Shown: positions 8,535 to 18,803 of the stretch, piece by piece | How the letters are laid out: each line of letters starts with the position of its first letter | Numbering within the stretch: position 1 is the stretch's first letter | Assembly (NCBI RefSeq): GCF_014647495.1 | Contig: NZ_BMPH01000009.1 | Coordinates: 1-64,000, forward strand | Origin: Glutamicibacter protophormiae | Lineage (GTDB): Bacteria; Actinomycetota; Actinomycetes; Actinomycetales; Micrococcaceae | DNA length: 64,000 bases | Direction: 5' to 3' | Program-made: the position numbers and the translations under genes | The notes under the pieces: model-generated | Told to the model about the DNA's origin: nothing | Databases searched by the model: none | The model's input: the letters and a program-made list of their open reading frames with translations, nothing else

Positions 8535-9788
8535 ATGGCATCGCAAATGTTCCGGGCTCTGGAAATACCCAACTACCGCAACTGGGTGGTGGGCGCGCTG
8601 GTTTCCAACATCGGAACCTGGATGCAGCGCGTCGCGCAGGACTGGCTGGTGCTGACCATCCTCACCGACAACGACGGCACCGCCACCGGCATCACCACCG
8701 GCCTGCAGTTCCTGCCGATCCTGCTGCTGGGGCCCTACGCGGGGCTGGTGGCCGACCGCTTCAACAAGCGCCGGCTGCTGATTGCCACGCAGGCGTTCAT
8801 GGGCGTCTGCGCGATCGTGCTGGGCCTGCTGGTGGTCACCGGCACCGCGCAGCTGTGGCATGTGTACATCCTGGCGACGCTGCTGGGCATCGGCGCCGCG
8901 TTCGACGCCCCGGCCCGCCAGGCCTTCGTCTCCGAAGTGGTCCCCGGCACCCACCTGGCCAACGCGGTCGCGCTGAATAGCGCGAACTTCAACCTGGCCC
9001 GGCTGGCCGGCCCCGGCGCGGCCGGCGCGCTGATCGCCGCCGTCGGCACCGGCCCGGCCTTCCTGGTCAACGGCGCTTCGTTCCTGGCGGTGATCTCCTC
9101 GCTGGTGTTCATGCGCAAGGACCAGCTGCACCCGGCCAAGCCGGTCAAGCGCGAGCGCGGGCAGGTGCGCGAGGGCTTCCGCTACGTGAAGGGCCGGCGC
9201 GACCTGCTGCTGATTTTCGGCCTCGCCTTCGTGATCGGCACCTTCGGGCTGAACTTCCAGATGACCAACGCGATGATGGCCACCGAGGCCTTCGGGGTGG
9301 GCGCCGGCGAGTTCGGCATCCTGGGCAGCATCATGGCGGTGGGCACCTTCGGCGGCGCGTTGCTGGCAGCGCGGCGCTCCAGCCCGCGCTGGCGCTACCT
9401 GATCGGCGGCGGCATCGCCTTCGGCATCTTCGCGCTGGCCAGCGCGTGGATGCCGAACTACGTGCTCTTCGGCATCATGCTGGTGCCGGTGGGGCTGGCG
9501 TCGCTGACCTTCCTGAACAGCTGCAACACCATGGTGCAGACCTCGGTGCCGGCCCAGTACCGGGCGCGCGTGCTGGCGCTGTACCTGATGGTGGTCATGG
9601 GCGGCACGCCGATCGGCTCGCCGCTGATCGGCTGGCTGGCCGAGGAGCTGGGGGTGCGGGTGGCGGTGTCCATCGGCGCCGGGCTGTCGCTGGCCGCGAG
9701 CATCGCGGCGCTGGTCGCCTGGCAGAAATTCCGCCACGACGCGGTGCCGCTGCGCGCGCAGATCCGCGAGATGCTGAACCTGCGCTAG
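8535..9788 (+). CDS. MFS transporter (DHA3/EntS-like exporter)
   Basis: This is a 417-residue permease with about 12 hydrophobic segments. The start region (PNYRNWVVGALVSNIGTWMQRVAQDWLVL) and the loop-2 motif LVADRFNKRRLLI are typical of the DHA3/EntS-type group that exports drugs or siderophores. The substrate cannot be read from the sequence. I prefer ATG 8535 because homologues start close to the FR-NYR motif and because a -10-like TAGACT lies just upstream at about 8492, within the longer alternative frame from 8487. It is convergent with the next gene, with only 3 bases between the stops. Confidence 0.85.
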   Translation: MASQMFRALEIPNYRNWVVGALVSNIGTWMQRVAQDWLVLTILTDNDGTATGITTGLQFLPILLLGPYAGLVADRFNKRRLLIATQAFMGVCAIVLGLLVVTGTAQLWHVYILATLLGIGAAFDAPARQAFVSEVVPGTHLANAVALNSANFNLARLAGPGAAGALIAAVGTGPAFLVNGASFLAVISSLVFMRKDQLHPAKPVKRERGQVREGFRYVKGRRDLLLIFGLAFVIGTFGLNFQMTNAMMATEAFGVGAGEFGILGSIMAVGTFGGALLAARRSSPRWRYLIGGGIAFGIFALASAWMPNYVLFGIMLVPVGLASLTFLNSCNTMVQTSVPAQYRARVLALYLMVVMGGTPIGSPLIGWLAEELGVRVAVSIGAGLSLAASIAALVAWQKFRHDAVPLRAQIREMLNLR

Positions 9789-9791
9789 CCG

Positions 9792-10814
9792 CTAGCGGGC
9801 TGCCTGCTCGCCTCCGGCCACGGGCACCACGGACACCTCGGTGGTGCTGGTGGTCAGGTGGGCGGTGAAGGAGAACTTCTCGGTGACCTTCTTCGCTTCC
9901 TTGGCGCCGGTGCGCAGGTCCTGCTCCACCAGGTTCACGCTGGCCTTGACCTCCAGCGGGGCCAGGATCCAGGCGCCGTTGTAGTAGCTGACGTCGATGG
10001 TCGGGTACTTGTCGATGGACCACTTGATCGAGGAGGAATCCACCCGGGCGGTGGTGTTGTAGGCGAACGGGCAGCCCGAGGGCATCAGCACCTGCTGCGT
10101 GGCGCAGCCATCGAGGTACTTCTTCACCTTGGTGCTGATGGAGGCGATGAACTCCTTGGTGGGCTGGGTCTTCAGCGCGATCTGCACCGGCTGCTTGCCG
10201 ACCCCGGTGACGACCACGCCGCGGGTGTCTGCCTGGAAGTTCTTGGTGCTGAAGCTGGCGTCGAGCACCGCCGGGTAGAACACCGGCAGCGTGCTGGTTC
10301 CGGCCTTCAGCGGGATGGCCTGCTCGTTGACGTTGACCTCGTTGACGGTGTTCGCCTTGATCTTCACCGTCGGCAGCGTGGAAGGCTCGAAGGCCCAGGT
10401 GTCGAAGAACAACCAGTTCTTTCCGGTGTGGCGCAGCGTGTAGGTGGATTCCTTGTCCACCCCCGCGGCCTTGTAGTGCGCGGTCACCAGGCGCAGGTCC
10501 GGATCCTTGTCGCTGGGCACGGCGGCGTCGACGGTGAAGTCCGTGATGCCGTCCTGGGTGCGCTTGAGCACCTCGCCGTCCAAGGCGACCGCATCGCCCT
10601 TGGGCACCGCGGCCTGCATGAGCCCCAGCGCGCGGGCGCCGTCGCCCGCGGCCAGGTACTGCTGCAGCGAGGCGACCTGCTGCTGCGGGGAGAAGAGCAG
10701 GCGGTTGGCGGCCAGCGCGCCGCCGACCAGCAGGGCGATGACGACAACGGCGGCGATGGCCCACCGCACGGCGATGCGCGATGCGGTGACGGGCGCTGAG
10801 GTACGAGAGTTCAT
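9792..10814 (-). CDS. Membrane-anchored extracytoplasmic protein of unknown function
   Basis: This is a 340-residue protein with a short cytoplasmic start, one membrane helix (about residues 18-40) and a long extracytoplasmic part that resembles repeated beta domains; two Cys (DGCATQ and SGCPFA) may pair. Similar single-pass proteins with zinc-ribbon-less DUF-type ectodomains are frequent in Micrococcaceae, but I cannot name the family. ATG at 10814 is preceded by another in-frame start, GTG at 10817, and by no good ribosome binding site, so a leaderless or weakly initiated mRNA is possible. It is not coupled to the HerA-like gene 61 bases upstream. Confidence 0.7.
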   Translation of the reverse strand: MNSRTSAPVTASRIAVRWAIAAVVVIALLVGGALAANRLLFSPQQQVASLQQYLAAGDGARALGLMQAAVPKGDAVALDGEVLKRTQDGITDFTVDAAVPSDKDPDLRLVTAHYKAAGVDKESTYTLRHTGKNWLFFDTWAFEPSTLPTVKIKANTVNEVNVNEQAIPLKAGTSTLPVFYPAVLDASFSTKNFQADTRGVVVTGVGKQPVQIALKTQPTKEFIASISTKVKKYLDGCATQQVLMPSGCPFAYNTTARVDSSSIKWSIDKYPTIDVSYYNGAWILAPLEVKASVNLVEQDLRTGAKEAKKVTEKFSFTAHLTTSTTEVSVVPVAGGEQAAR

Positions 10815-10875
10815 CACGTAGTAGGCTATCGGTTTTCACCGCCGACCCTGAAACCGGGCTACTTATTGCGGTGTT

Positions 10876-12621
10876 TCACCGCCGTTTGCGCCTGCGGGTG
10901 CCGAACATTCCGCGCAGCACCTCGCGCCCGAGCATGTTCGCCGCATCCAGCGCGAAATCCAGCAGCTCGCCGGTCTGCGCGCGCTCCGCCTGGCGCTGCG
11001 GGGAGGCCTCGCCCCGGGGCGTCGATTCCCTGCCCTGCCGGGGGCGCGGGGCCGGATCGGGTTCCGGGGCCTGCCGGTAGTCCGGTATCGGGAAGTCGCT
11101 GGCCGGCTCCGTGGTGGGTTTGCCCAGGATGGATTCGGCGATGCGCCGGGCCTCCTCATCGATCTCCGCACTGCCCGGAGAGTTGCCCGGAGAGCTGCCC
11201 GGAGAGCCGGGGGCCGCCGGTTCCGGGGTGCGGGGCGGGGCGGCAGGCGGCGCGTCCACGGGGTGGCCGGCGGAAGGTTGCCCGGTGAGCAGTTCATGGG
11301 CTGAATCGCGGTCCAGCGCGGTGGAGTACCTGGCCGCCAAGGCCGAGGCGGCGATGATGCCGGACACCACCGGTGCGTCGGCCGGTCCGATGCGCGAACC
11401 CGGGGAGGTCAGGCGGGTCCAGGCGGCCGGAGTCGGCACGCCCTTCTCTCCCAGCACCGTGATGACCGCTTCACCCACGCCGGCCTGGGTGAGCGCGGTC
11501 TTCAGATCCAGCGCGCCGGCCGGGAACGTGCCCATGACCTTTTTGAGCGCCTCGGCGTCCTTGGGGGTGAACACGCGCACCGCGTGCTGCACCCGGGTGC
11601 CCAGCTGGGCCAGTACCTCGTCGGGCAGGTCGGCGGGGGACTGCGAGATGAAGAACAAGCCCACCCCTTTGGAACGGATCAGGCGCACAGTGGAGATGAT
11701 CGCCTCGGTGAACGCCGCGGAGGCTCCCTTGAACAGCAGGTGCGCCTCGTCCAGGAAGAACACCAGCTTGGGTTTGTCGAGGTCCCCGGCTTCGGGCAGC
11801 TCGTCGAACAGGTCCGCGAGCAGCCACATGAGGAAGGTGGAGAACAACAGCGGCTGGCGGTTCAGCGCGGGCAGCTCCAGCACGCTGATGACGCCGGTGC
11901 CCTCGCTGCGCAGCAGGTCCGCGGTGTCGAATTCGGGCTGCCCGAAAAACGGGTCCAGGCCCTGCGCCTGCAGGATGCTCAGCCCGCGCAGGATCACCGA
12001 GACGCTGGCAGGTGAGACCCCTCCCAGGGTGCGCAGGTCTTCCTTGCCCCCGGCGCTGAGCAGGTGGTCCAGCACGGACTTCAAGTCCTTGAGGTCGTCC
12101 AGCGGCAGCTTGCGGGTATTCGCGTAGTGGAACACCAGCTGCAGGACCTGCTCCTGGGTCTCGTTCAGCTCCAGCACGCGGGCCAGCAGGATGGGGCCGA
12201 AACAGTCCACGGTGGCGCGCACCGGGATGCCGTCGCTGCCCTGTCCCAGGGCCAGGAATTCGACGGTGTTGGAGCGGGCGGTGAAGGCGTGGCCGATGCC
12301 GGACAGGCGCTCGTCGAGCTTCGCGCTGGGTTCGGCCGGCTGGGCCAGGCCGCTGAGGTCGCCCTTGATGTCGGCCAGGAACACCGGCACCCCGGCAACC
12401 GCCAGCTGCTCCGCCATCACCTGCAGGGTGACCGTCTTGCCGGTGCCGGTGGCGCCGGCGATCAGGCCATGGCGGTTGAGCATCGACAGCGGGACGCGGA
12501 CCTGCGCTTCGGGGCGCACGGCCCCGTCGACAATCGCGGCGCCCAGGTCCAGGCAGTCGGTGGTGAAGGCGTACCCGTTGATCAGGTCGGTCAGCAGCGC
12601 GGATTCCATAGCCATAGCCAT
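10876..12621 (-). CDS. HerA-like ATPase (DUF853 / YjgR family)
   Basis: This 581-residue P-loop ATPase has Walker A GATGTGKT (about residues 55-62), Walker B VFFLDEAHLLF (about 289-299) and the HerA/FtsK-type segment FISQSPADLPDEVLAQLGTRVQHA. The family DUF853 (E. coli YjgR) is widespread but its function is not settled; a DNA-pumping or helicase-like role is inferred from the fold. The C-terminus (about 450-581) carries a Pro/Gly/Ser-rich linker and a basic end (GTRRRKRR). The first codons are three in-frame ATGs in a tandem 6-base repeat (ATGGCT), so initiation could occur at 12621, 12615 or 12609. Confidence 0.9.
   Translation of the reverse strand: MAMAMESALLTDLINGYAFTTDCLDLGAAIVDGAVRPEAQVRVPLSMLNRHGLIAGATGTGKTVTLQVMAEQLAVAGVPVFLADIKGDLSGLAQPAEPSAKLDERLSGIGHAFTARSNTVEFLALGQGSDGIPVRATVDCFGPILLARVLELNETQEQVLQLVFHYANTRKLPLDDLKDLKSVLDHLLSAGGKEDLRTLGGVSPASVSVILRGLSILQAQGLDPFFGQPEFDTADLLRSEGTGVISVLELPALNRQPLLFSTFLMWLLADLFDELPEAGDLDKPKLVFFLDEAHLLFKGASAAFTEAIISTVRLIRSKGVGLFFISQSPADLPDEVLAQLGTRVQHAVRVFTPKDAEALKKVMGTFPAGALDLKTALTQAGVGEAVITVLGEKGVPTPAAWTRLTSPGSRIGPADAPVVSGIIAASALAARYSTALDRDSAHELLTGQPSAGHPVDAPPAAPPRTPEPAAPGSPGSSPGNSPGSAEIDEEARRIAESILGKPTTEPASDFPIPDYRQAPEPDPAPRPRQGRESTPRGEASPQRQAERAQTGELLDFALDAANMLGREVLRGMFGTRRRKRR
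11171..11206. repeat. Three tandem copies of a 12-bp unit inside the HerA-like gene
   Basis: The unit CTGCCCGGAGAG occurs three times in a row (the middle copy starts with T). It encodes the repeated Ser-Pro-Gly-(Ser/Asn) stretch of the linker and keeps frame, so copy-number change would only alter linker length. Confidence 0.9.
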
Positions 12622-12667
12622 AGCCTAGTGCAGGAATTCCTCGACCGGCAGGGGATCCGGCGCTGCC

Positions 12668-13441
12668 CTAGAACGGGTGCAGCAGGCGCTGGACGAAGGC
12701 CTGGGTGCGCGGGTTCTGCGGCGCGGCGAGCACCTGGGAGGCGGGCCCGGTTTCCACCACCACCCCGCCGTCCATGAACACCACGGTGTCCGCGACGTCC
12801 CGGGCGAAGGCCAGCTCGTGGGTCACCAGCACCATCGACCACCCCTCCTGGGCCAGCTCCTTGATCACCACCAGCACCTCGCCGACCAGCTCCGGGTCCA
12901 GCGCGCTGGTCGGCTCGTCGAAGAGCAGCAAATCCGGCTTGAGCATCAGCGCGCGCACGATGCCGACGCGCTGCTGCTGCCCGCCGGAGAGCGAGTTCGG
13001 GTAGGCCTGGGCCTTGTCCGCCAGCCCGACGCGGGCCAGCAGCGCCGTGGCCTGCTCCATGACCTCGGCGCGCGGCCGTTTCTGCACCTCCAGCGGTCCC
13101 ACGGTCACGTTCTGCAGCACGCTCAGGTGCGGGAAGAGATGATGGCCCTGGAAGACCATGGCAGAACGCTGGCGCAGGATCTGCGCCTTCTTCGGCTTGA
13201 AACCTGCGCTGAAGGAGACCTCAGGCCCGCCGGCGAAGGCGACGGTGCCGGCGTCCGGGATCTCCAGGCCGTTCAGGCAGCGCAGCGCCGTGGTTTTGCC
13301 GGAACCCGAAGGCCCGATCAACGCCACCACCTCGCCGGCGTGCACCGTGAAGTCGATGCCCTTGAGCACCTGGTTCGCCCCGAAGGACTTGTGCAGGCCG
13401 GCGACGGCGAGCAGGCTGGCGGCCGGGTTACTTGGCGACAT
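12668..13441 (-). CDS. L-cystine ABC transporter, ATP-binding protein
   Basis: This 257-residue ABC ATPase has Walker A GPSGSGKT, a Q-loop (VFQGHHLFPHLS), signature LSGGQQQR and Walker B LLLFDEPTSALDPE. The long insert before the Q-loop (SFSAGFKPKKAQILRQRSAM) resembles TcyN/YecC-type cystine ATPases rather than GlnQ. It belongs to a three-gene unit with a permease and binding protein that look cystine-specific. I chose ATG 13441 over an upstream TTG; it overlaps the permease end by 14 bases and so is translationally coupled. The operon order on the minus strand is binding protein, permease, ATPase. Confidence 0.9.
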   Translation of the reverse strand: MSPSNPAASLLAVAGLHKSFGANQVLKGIDFTVHAGEVVALIGPSGSGKTTALRCLNGLEIPDAGTVAFAGGPEVSFSAGFKPKKAQILRQRSAMVFQGHHLFPHLSVLQNVTVGPLEVQKRPRAEVMEQATALLARVGLADKAQAYPNSLSGGQQQRVGIVRALMLKPDLLLFDEPTSALDPELVGEVLVVIKELAQEGWSMVLVTHELAFARDVADTVVFMDGGVVVETGPASQVLAAPQNPRTQAFVQRLLHPF

Positions 13442-14093
13442 ACTTTTCAAGCCTTCCTTCCAGTGAATTCTGCAGGGCGGAGAGCAGCAGGCAGATGACC
13501 CAGTAGATGCCGGCCGCGGTGCAGTACAGCAGCATGAACTCGAAGGTCACCGCGGTGATCTCCTGCGCCTTGCGGAACATCTCGCCGACCAGGATGATCG
13601 AGGCCAGCGAGGTGTCCTTCACCAGGGAGATGAACGAGTTGGACAGCGGCGGCACCGCGACGCGGGCGGCCTGCGGCAGGATGATGCGGTACAGCGTGCG
13701 GGTGCGCGACATGCCGACCGTGTAGCCGGCCTCCCACTGCCCGGCGGGGACCGAGAGGATCGCGGCCCGCAGGATCTCGGCGCAGTAGCCGCCGGTGTTC
13801 AGGCTGAACACGATGATGGCGCTGGGCCACGGGTCGATGGTCAGCCCGAGCGAGGGCATGCCGTAGAAGATCACGAACAGCTGCACCAGCAGGGGCGTGC
13901 CGCGGATGATCGAGATGTAGACGCGGGCGATCGAGGACAGCACCCTGCTGCCGCTGATCCGCATCAGCGCCATGAGCAGCGCAACGGCCAATCCGATCGC
14001 GAAGCTGATGACGGCCAGCGGAATGCTGGCGGTGATCGCAGCCTGGGCCAGCGGCCAGAGCGAGTCGAGGAACAACTGCCAATTCGAGTCCAT
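13428..14093 (-). CDS. L-cystine ABC transporter, permease
   Basis: This 221-residue permease has about five membrane segments and the polar amino-acid permease motif (IIRGTPLLVQLFVIFYG and the EAA-like LPQAARVAVPPLSNSFI). It resembles TcyL/YecS of cystine systems. ATG 14093 is preceded by AAAGGTGA. It is separated from the binding-protein gene by 75 bases that contain a hairpin, which would lower permease and ATPase levels relative to the binding protein. Confidence 0.9.
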   Translation of the reverse strand: MDSNWQLFLDSLWPLAQAAITASIPLAVISFAIGLAVALLMALMRISGSRVLSSIARVYISIIRGTPLLVQLFVIFYGMPSLGLTIDPWPSAIIVFSLNTGGYCAEILRAAILSVPAGQWEAGYTVGMSRTRTLYRIILPQAARVAVPPLSNSFISLVKDTSLASIILVGEMFRKAQEITAVTFEFMLLYCTAAGIYWVICLLLSALQNSLEGRLEKYVAK

Positions 14094-14106
14094 GGGTCAC
14101 CTTTTG

Positions 14107-14147
14107 CGCAAAATGAAACCGGCTCCACGCGTGCTACGTGTGGAGCC
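14107..14147 (-). terminator. Attenuating hairpin between binding protein and permease genes
   Basis: An 8-bp stem (GGCTCCAC/GTGGAGCC, arms 14121-14128 and 14140-14147) is followed on the minus strand by GGTTTCATTTT. This looks like a partial terminator, a frequent device for making more binding protein than permease in ABC operons. Confidence 0.6.
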
Positions 14148-14168
14148 AGTCTACTGGGAAGCCGATCG

Positions 14169-14969
14169 CTACTTGCTGACGTCCTCGCCGAAGTACTTCT
14201 CGGAGATCTTCGCCAGCTCGCCGTCGGCGCGCAGCTGGTCCAGCGCATCGTTGATGGCGCCCTGCAAGGCTGTCTCGTCCTTGCGCATCGCGACCGCCGA
14301 GTCGGTTTTCTCCGTGGCTTCGGCGGCGATCTTGATGCTGTCATCAGGGTGGGTCTTCTGGGCGTCCAGGAAGGTCAGCTTGTCGTTGACGGTGGCGTCC
14401 ACCCGGCCCTGCTTGAGCAGGGTGACGGCCTGGGCCCAGCCCTCCACCGGTTCCACGGTGGCGCCGGCGGCCTTGGCGGTTTCGTAGTAGTTGCTGGTCA
14501 GCGACTGCGCGGTCTTCTTGCCCTTGAGCGATTCGAAGGAAGTGATGTCCGTGTTATCGCTCTTGGTGACGATCACGCCGGTGGACACCGTGTAGGGCTC
14601 GGAGAACAGGTACTTGGCTTCGCGTTCGGGGTTGACGGCGACCTGGTTGGCGATCACGTCGAAGCGTCCGGCATCCAGCCCGGCGAAGATCGCATCCCAC
14701 TGGGTCTGCTGGAACTTGACCTCGACACCCATCTTCTCGCCAACCGCCTTGATGACCTCCACGTCGTAGCCGGTCAGTTCCGAGCCCTCGTTGTAGGAGA
14801 ACGGGCGGTAGGTGCCTTCGGTGCCCACGGTGAGCACCCCGGATTCCTTGATCTGCTGGAGGGCGTCCTTGCCCTCGGTGCTCGTCGTGTTGTCGCCGGA
14901 AGAACCGCAGGCGCTCAGGGACAGGGCAAGGGCTGCGGCGGTGGCCAGCAGGGGAGCGATGCGTTTCAC
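14169..14969 (-). CDS. L-cystine ABC transporter, substrate-binding lipoprotein
   Basis: This 266-residue lipoprotein has a lipobox (LSLSAC). The mature domain has the family-3 binding-protein signature GYDVEVIKAVGEKMGV and the segments VGTEGTYRPFSYN, QTQWDAIFAGLDAGRFDVIANQV and KTAQSLTSNYYETAK. These match the cystine-binding proteins TcyJ/FliY more closely than glutamine or arginine binders. It starts with GTG 14969 after GAGGT. The leader upstream contains an unusually strong inverted-repeat structure at the promoter, which suggests sulphur-responsive control, as expected for cystine uptake but not proven. Confidence 0.9.
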   Translation of the reverse strand: MKRIAPLLATAAALALSLSACGSSGDNTTSTEGKDALQQIKESGVLTVGTEGTYRPFSYNEGSELTGYDVEVIKAVGEKMGVEVKFQQTQWDAIFAGLDAGRFDVIANQVAVNPEREAKYLFSEPYTVSTGVIVTKSDNTDITSFESLKGKKTAQSLTSNYYETAKAAGATVEPVEGWAQAVTLLKQGRVDATVNDKLTFLDAQKTHPDDSIKIAAEATEKTDSAVAMRKDETALQGAINDALDQLRADGELAKISEKYFGEDVSK

Positions 14970-14989
14970 GATGACCTCACAATGATGCT

Positions 14990-15045
14990 AGGGAACGGAT
15001 ACCCGTGGTCAACGGCCGGGAGCCGCGGGGTATTCCCTGATCATA
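14990..15045 (-). promoter_or_regulatory. Structured promoter/leader of the cystine transporter operon
   Basis: On the minus strand a -10-like TATGAT (15045-15040) is followed at once by AGGGAA+TACCC (15038-15028), which pairs with GGGTA (15004-15000) and TTCCCT (14995-14990), with a 4-nt bulge. This makes an 11-bp interrupted stem with a GC-rich apical part. It could be an RNA leader or a DNA operator overlapping the transcription start. I do not recognise a known riboswitch class. Confidence 0.5.
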
Positions 15046-15099
15046 GACCTACGGCCGGTGGGGCTTCCGGGCCCGAGTCATATGGGGAAATACGAACGA

Positions 15100-16029
15100 T
15101 CAGATGCCCAGCAGCAAGGCGAGGACCATCATCAGCGGAATGGCGCAGATGGTGGTCATCAGCACGGTGTCCTTGGCGATCACGACCCCGTGTTCATAGC
15201 GCGAAGCGGTGACGAAGATGTTCTGCGCGGTGGGCAGTCCTGCCATGATGACGCAGGCGACCAGCAGCTCGCCGCGAAGGTCGAACAGGTAGTATGCCAG
15301 CACCCAGGCCAGCAGCGGCTGCAGCACCAGCTTGGCCGCCGACCCCACGAGCACGTCGGCCCTGCGGCCGGAGGCCTTCTCCAGCGGCTTCGAACCGACC
15401 AGGGAGATGCCGAAGGCCAGCAGCATGGCCGGGATCGAGGCGCCGGCGATCAGGTTGACCGGCTCGAGCACGATCTGCGGGACCTCGAACCCGGTCAACG
15501 CGACCACCAGGCCCAGCAGCGAGCCGATGATCATCGGGTTCTTCGCGGTGGCCAGGACCAGAGCGAACAAGGTGGTGCGGTGCTTGGAGGTGGTGGCGTC
15601 CAGCATCGCCAGGTTCACCGGCTGGTACAGTGCCAGCTGGAACAGGATGATGGGCGCGGCATAGGACATGTCGCCGAGCACGTACAGGGCGATGGGAAGC
15701 CCCAGATTGGCGGAGTTCACGGTGGAGGCGGCCATCGCAGCGACGATCCGCTCCGAGGCCGGGCGCTGCAGCCAGCGGGTGGTGGCCAGGTGATAGGCGA
15801 GCGCGGTGAGCACCGCGGACAGTCCGGCCACCCACAGCAGCGGGCCGAGCACGGCAACGGGATCGGATTCGGCCAAGGTCGTGAACAGCAGGGCGGGGCT
15901 GGCGACGAAGAAGGTCACGCGGTTGAGCACGTAGCGGGCCTGCGGGCCGAGCACCCCGGTGCGCCCCACCAGGTAGCCCACGGCGATGACCACCCAGATG
16001 ATGGAGAAGCCTTCAAGAACCCCGGTCAT
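15100..16029 (-). CDS. AEC-family permease (auxin efflux carrier type)
   Basis: This is a 309-residue membrane protein with two sets of about five hydrophobic segments. It carries the AEC-family motif around the first broken helix (STVNSANLGLPIALYVLG) and the matching second-half sequence (ACVIMAGLPTAQNIFVTA). Bacterial members export or import carboxylates such as malate; the substrate here is unknown. Its stop is about 130 bases before the cystine operon start on the same strand, with the leader structure in between, so it is probably a separate unit. Confidence 0.85.
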   Translation of the reverse strand: MTGVLEGFSIIWVVIAVGYLVGRTGVLGPQARYVLNRVTFFVASPALLFTTLAESDPVAVLGPLLWVAGLSAVLTALAYHLATTRWLQRPASERIVAAMAASTVNSANLGLPIALYVLGDMSYAAPIILFQLALYQPVNLAMLDATTSKHRTTLFALVLATAKNPMIIGSLLGLVVALTGFEVPQIVLEPVNLIAGASIPAMLLAFGISLVGSKPLEKASGRRADVLVGSAAKLVLQPLLAWVLAYYLFDLRGELLVACVIMAGLPTAQNIFVTASRYEHGVVIAKDTVLMTTICAIPLMMVLALLLGI

Positions 16030-16056
16030 GAAACTCCTCGCGCGGTGGAACAGAAA

Positions 16057-16088
16057 ATTGCCGGGGCACCCATGGGTGCCCCGGCAAT
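16057..16088 (-). terminator. 32-bp perfect palindrome, terminator of tRNA-Gly
   Basis: Positions 16057-16071 and 16074-16088 are exact inverted copies. On the minus strand the hairpin lies 8 bases past the tRNA 3' end and is followed by TTTTC, as expected for an intrinsic terminator of the tRNA transcript. Confidence 0.85.
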
Positions 16089-16095
16089 CCGTGCG

Positions 16096-16166
16096 AGCGG
16101 GCGACGGGAATCGAACCCGCGTATCGAGCTTGGGAAGCTAGCGCTCTACCATTGAGCTACGCCCGC
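16096..16166 (-). tRNA. tRNA-Gly (anticodon CCC)
   Basis: The minus strand folds into a 71-nt cloverleaf: acceptor GCGGGCG/CGCCCGC (perfect), D-arm GCTC/GAGC, anticodon loop TTCCCAA (anticodon CCC at plus 16132-16134), variable loop ATAC, T-arm GCGGG-TTCGATT-CCCGT, discriminator T. CCA is not encoded. The anticodon stem CTAGC/GCTCG contains one U-C mismatch at the second pair, which is unusual but does not stop the fold. Confidence 0.95.
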
Positions 16167-16257
16167 ATGCTCCGAGCGGCCTAATGACGGCCCGGGCGAA
16201 AAACAGCATATCGCACGATCAGGCTCCGGAAAAATCAAGGTCCCGATACGGCGCGTT

Positions 16258-16749
16258 TTAGGCTTCTGCGTCGGGATCCTGCTTGAGCATCTGCTCCTTG
16301 AGGATCTCCACGCCCTCGGCGGGAATCTCGAAGCTCAGCTCGTCTCCGGGGTTCACCACGAAGCCGGTGCCCTGCAGCGCACGGACGACCGTCGCGCCCT
16401 GCACCTTCACGCCGTAGCCGGCCTGGTCGATGTAGCTGGAGGGGATGCGCTCGATGGAGGTGAATACGGCGACCATCGGTGCGCCGGCCGGGTTGGTCAG
16501 CAGCAGCGGCTGGGCGTTCTTGTTCTCGCCGGTGACCTCTTCGCGGGAGAGGAAAAAGACCTCCGCGCTCATGAACGCGCCGAGCACCGAACCGGAAAGC
16601 TCCGGTTTGTTAAGCCCTGCCTGCAGCATCATTTCGAAGTGGGTTTTCGGCCGAGCGCGTTCCTTGTCCATCGGGGTTTCGATGATCATATCCGGGCGCT
16701 CGTTAGGATCTTGTCCGTCCAGCGGGGCGGAGGTGTTCTCGGTGCTCAT
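16258..16749 (-). CDS. SseB-domain protein
   Basis: This 163-residue protein has an SseB-type domain (about residues 35-155), recognised by segments such as GAFMSAEVFFLSR, NPAGAPMVAVFTS and FVVNPGDELSFEIPAEGVEIL. SseB-domain proteins occur in many actinobacteria as small cytoplasmic proteins of uncertain role; in enterobacteria SseB relates to serine sensitivity and secretion. It lies between tRNA-Gly and the divergent fumarase gene, with a 110-base shared promoter region. Confidence 0.75.
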   Translation of the reverse strand: MSTENTSAPLDGQDPNERPDMIIETPMDKERARPKTHFEMMLQAGLNKPELSGSVLGAFMSAEVFFLSREEVTGENKNAQPLLLTNPAGAPMVAVFTSIERIPSSYIDQAGYGVKVQGATVVRALQGTGFVVNPGDELSFEIPAEGVEILKEQMLKQDPDAEA

Positions 16750-16859
16750 ACCCCAAGCATGTCGCGATCACCGCTGTGGCGCAAACGCCGAATAAGCCAA
16801 AACCGGTGACAAGGCCTAAACTGTATAGCGAGCACCCACCATAGATTCAAGGATTGAGC

Positions 16860-18566
<1,707 letters not shown>

Positions 18567-18600
18567 TCCCCGATTGCGCCGCTGACCGGTGCAGACACCT

Positions 18601-18643
18601 GCGGTCCGCCGCCGTTCCCCGTGGGGGAGCGTCGGCGGACCGC
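18601..18643 (+). terminator. Terminator of the fumarase gene
   Basis: An 11-bp stem (18601-18611 with 18633-18643) with an additional inner TTCCCC/GGGGGA stem lies 35 bases past the stop, followed by CTGTTTA. Confidence 0.8.
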
Positions 18644-18803
18644 CTGTTTAACCTCTCATTTCACAGCAGATCCACACCGGCCGGCGGTGAAGATCGCCCC
18701 GGAATGCGCAGGACGCAGGGGTAGACTCGGAGCAACTGACACGCAGGCATCGCCTGCCGCCCGTGGTGCACCGCGCATCCGGGCACCGCTTGGAGGCAAC
18801 CGC

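Noticed and set aside
11171-11206. 12-bp tandem repeat as part of a CRISPR or regulatory array
   Set aside because: Only three contiguous copies inside a coding linker, with no spacers.
16057-16088. 32-bp palindrome as a replication or attachment site
   Set aside because: Position directly after a tRNA gene on the same strand, with a T run, fits a terminator. No integrase gene is near, although tRNA genes are frequent integration sites.
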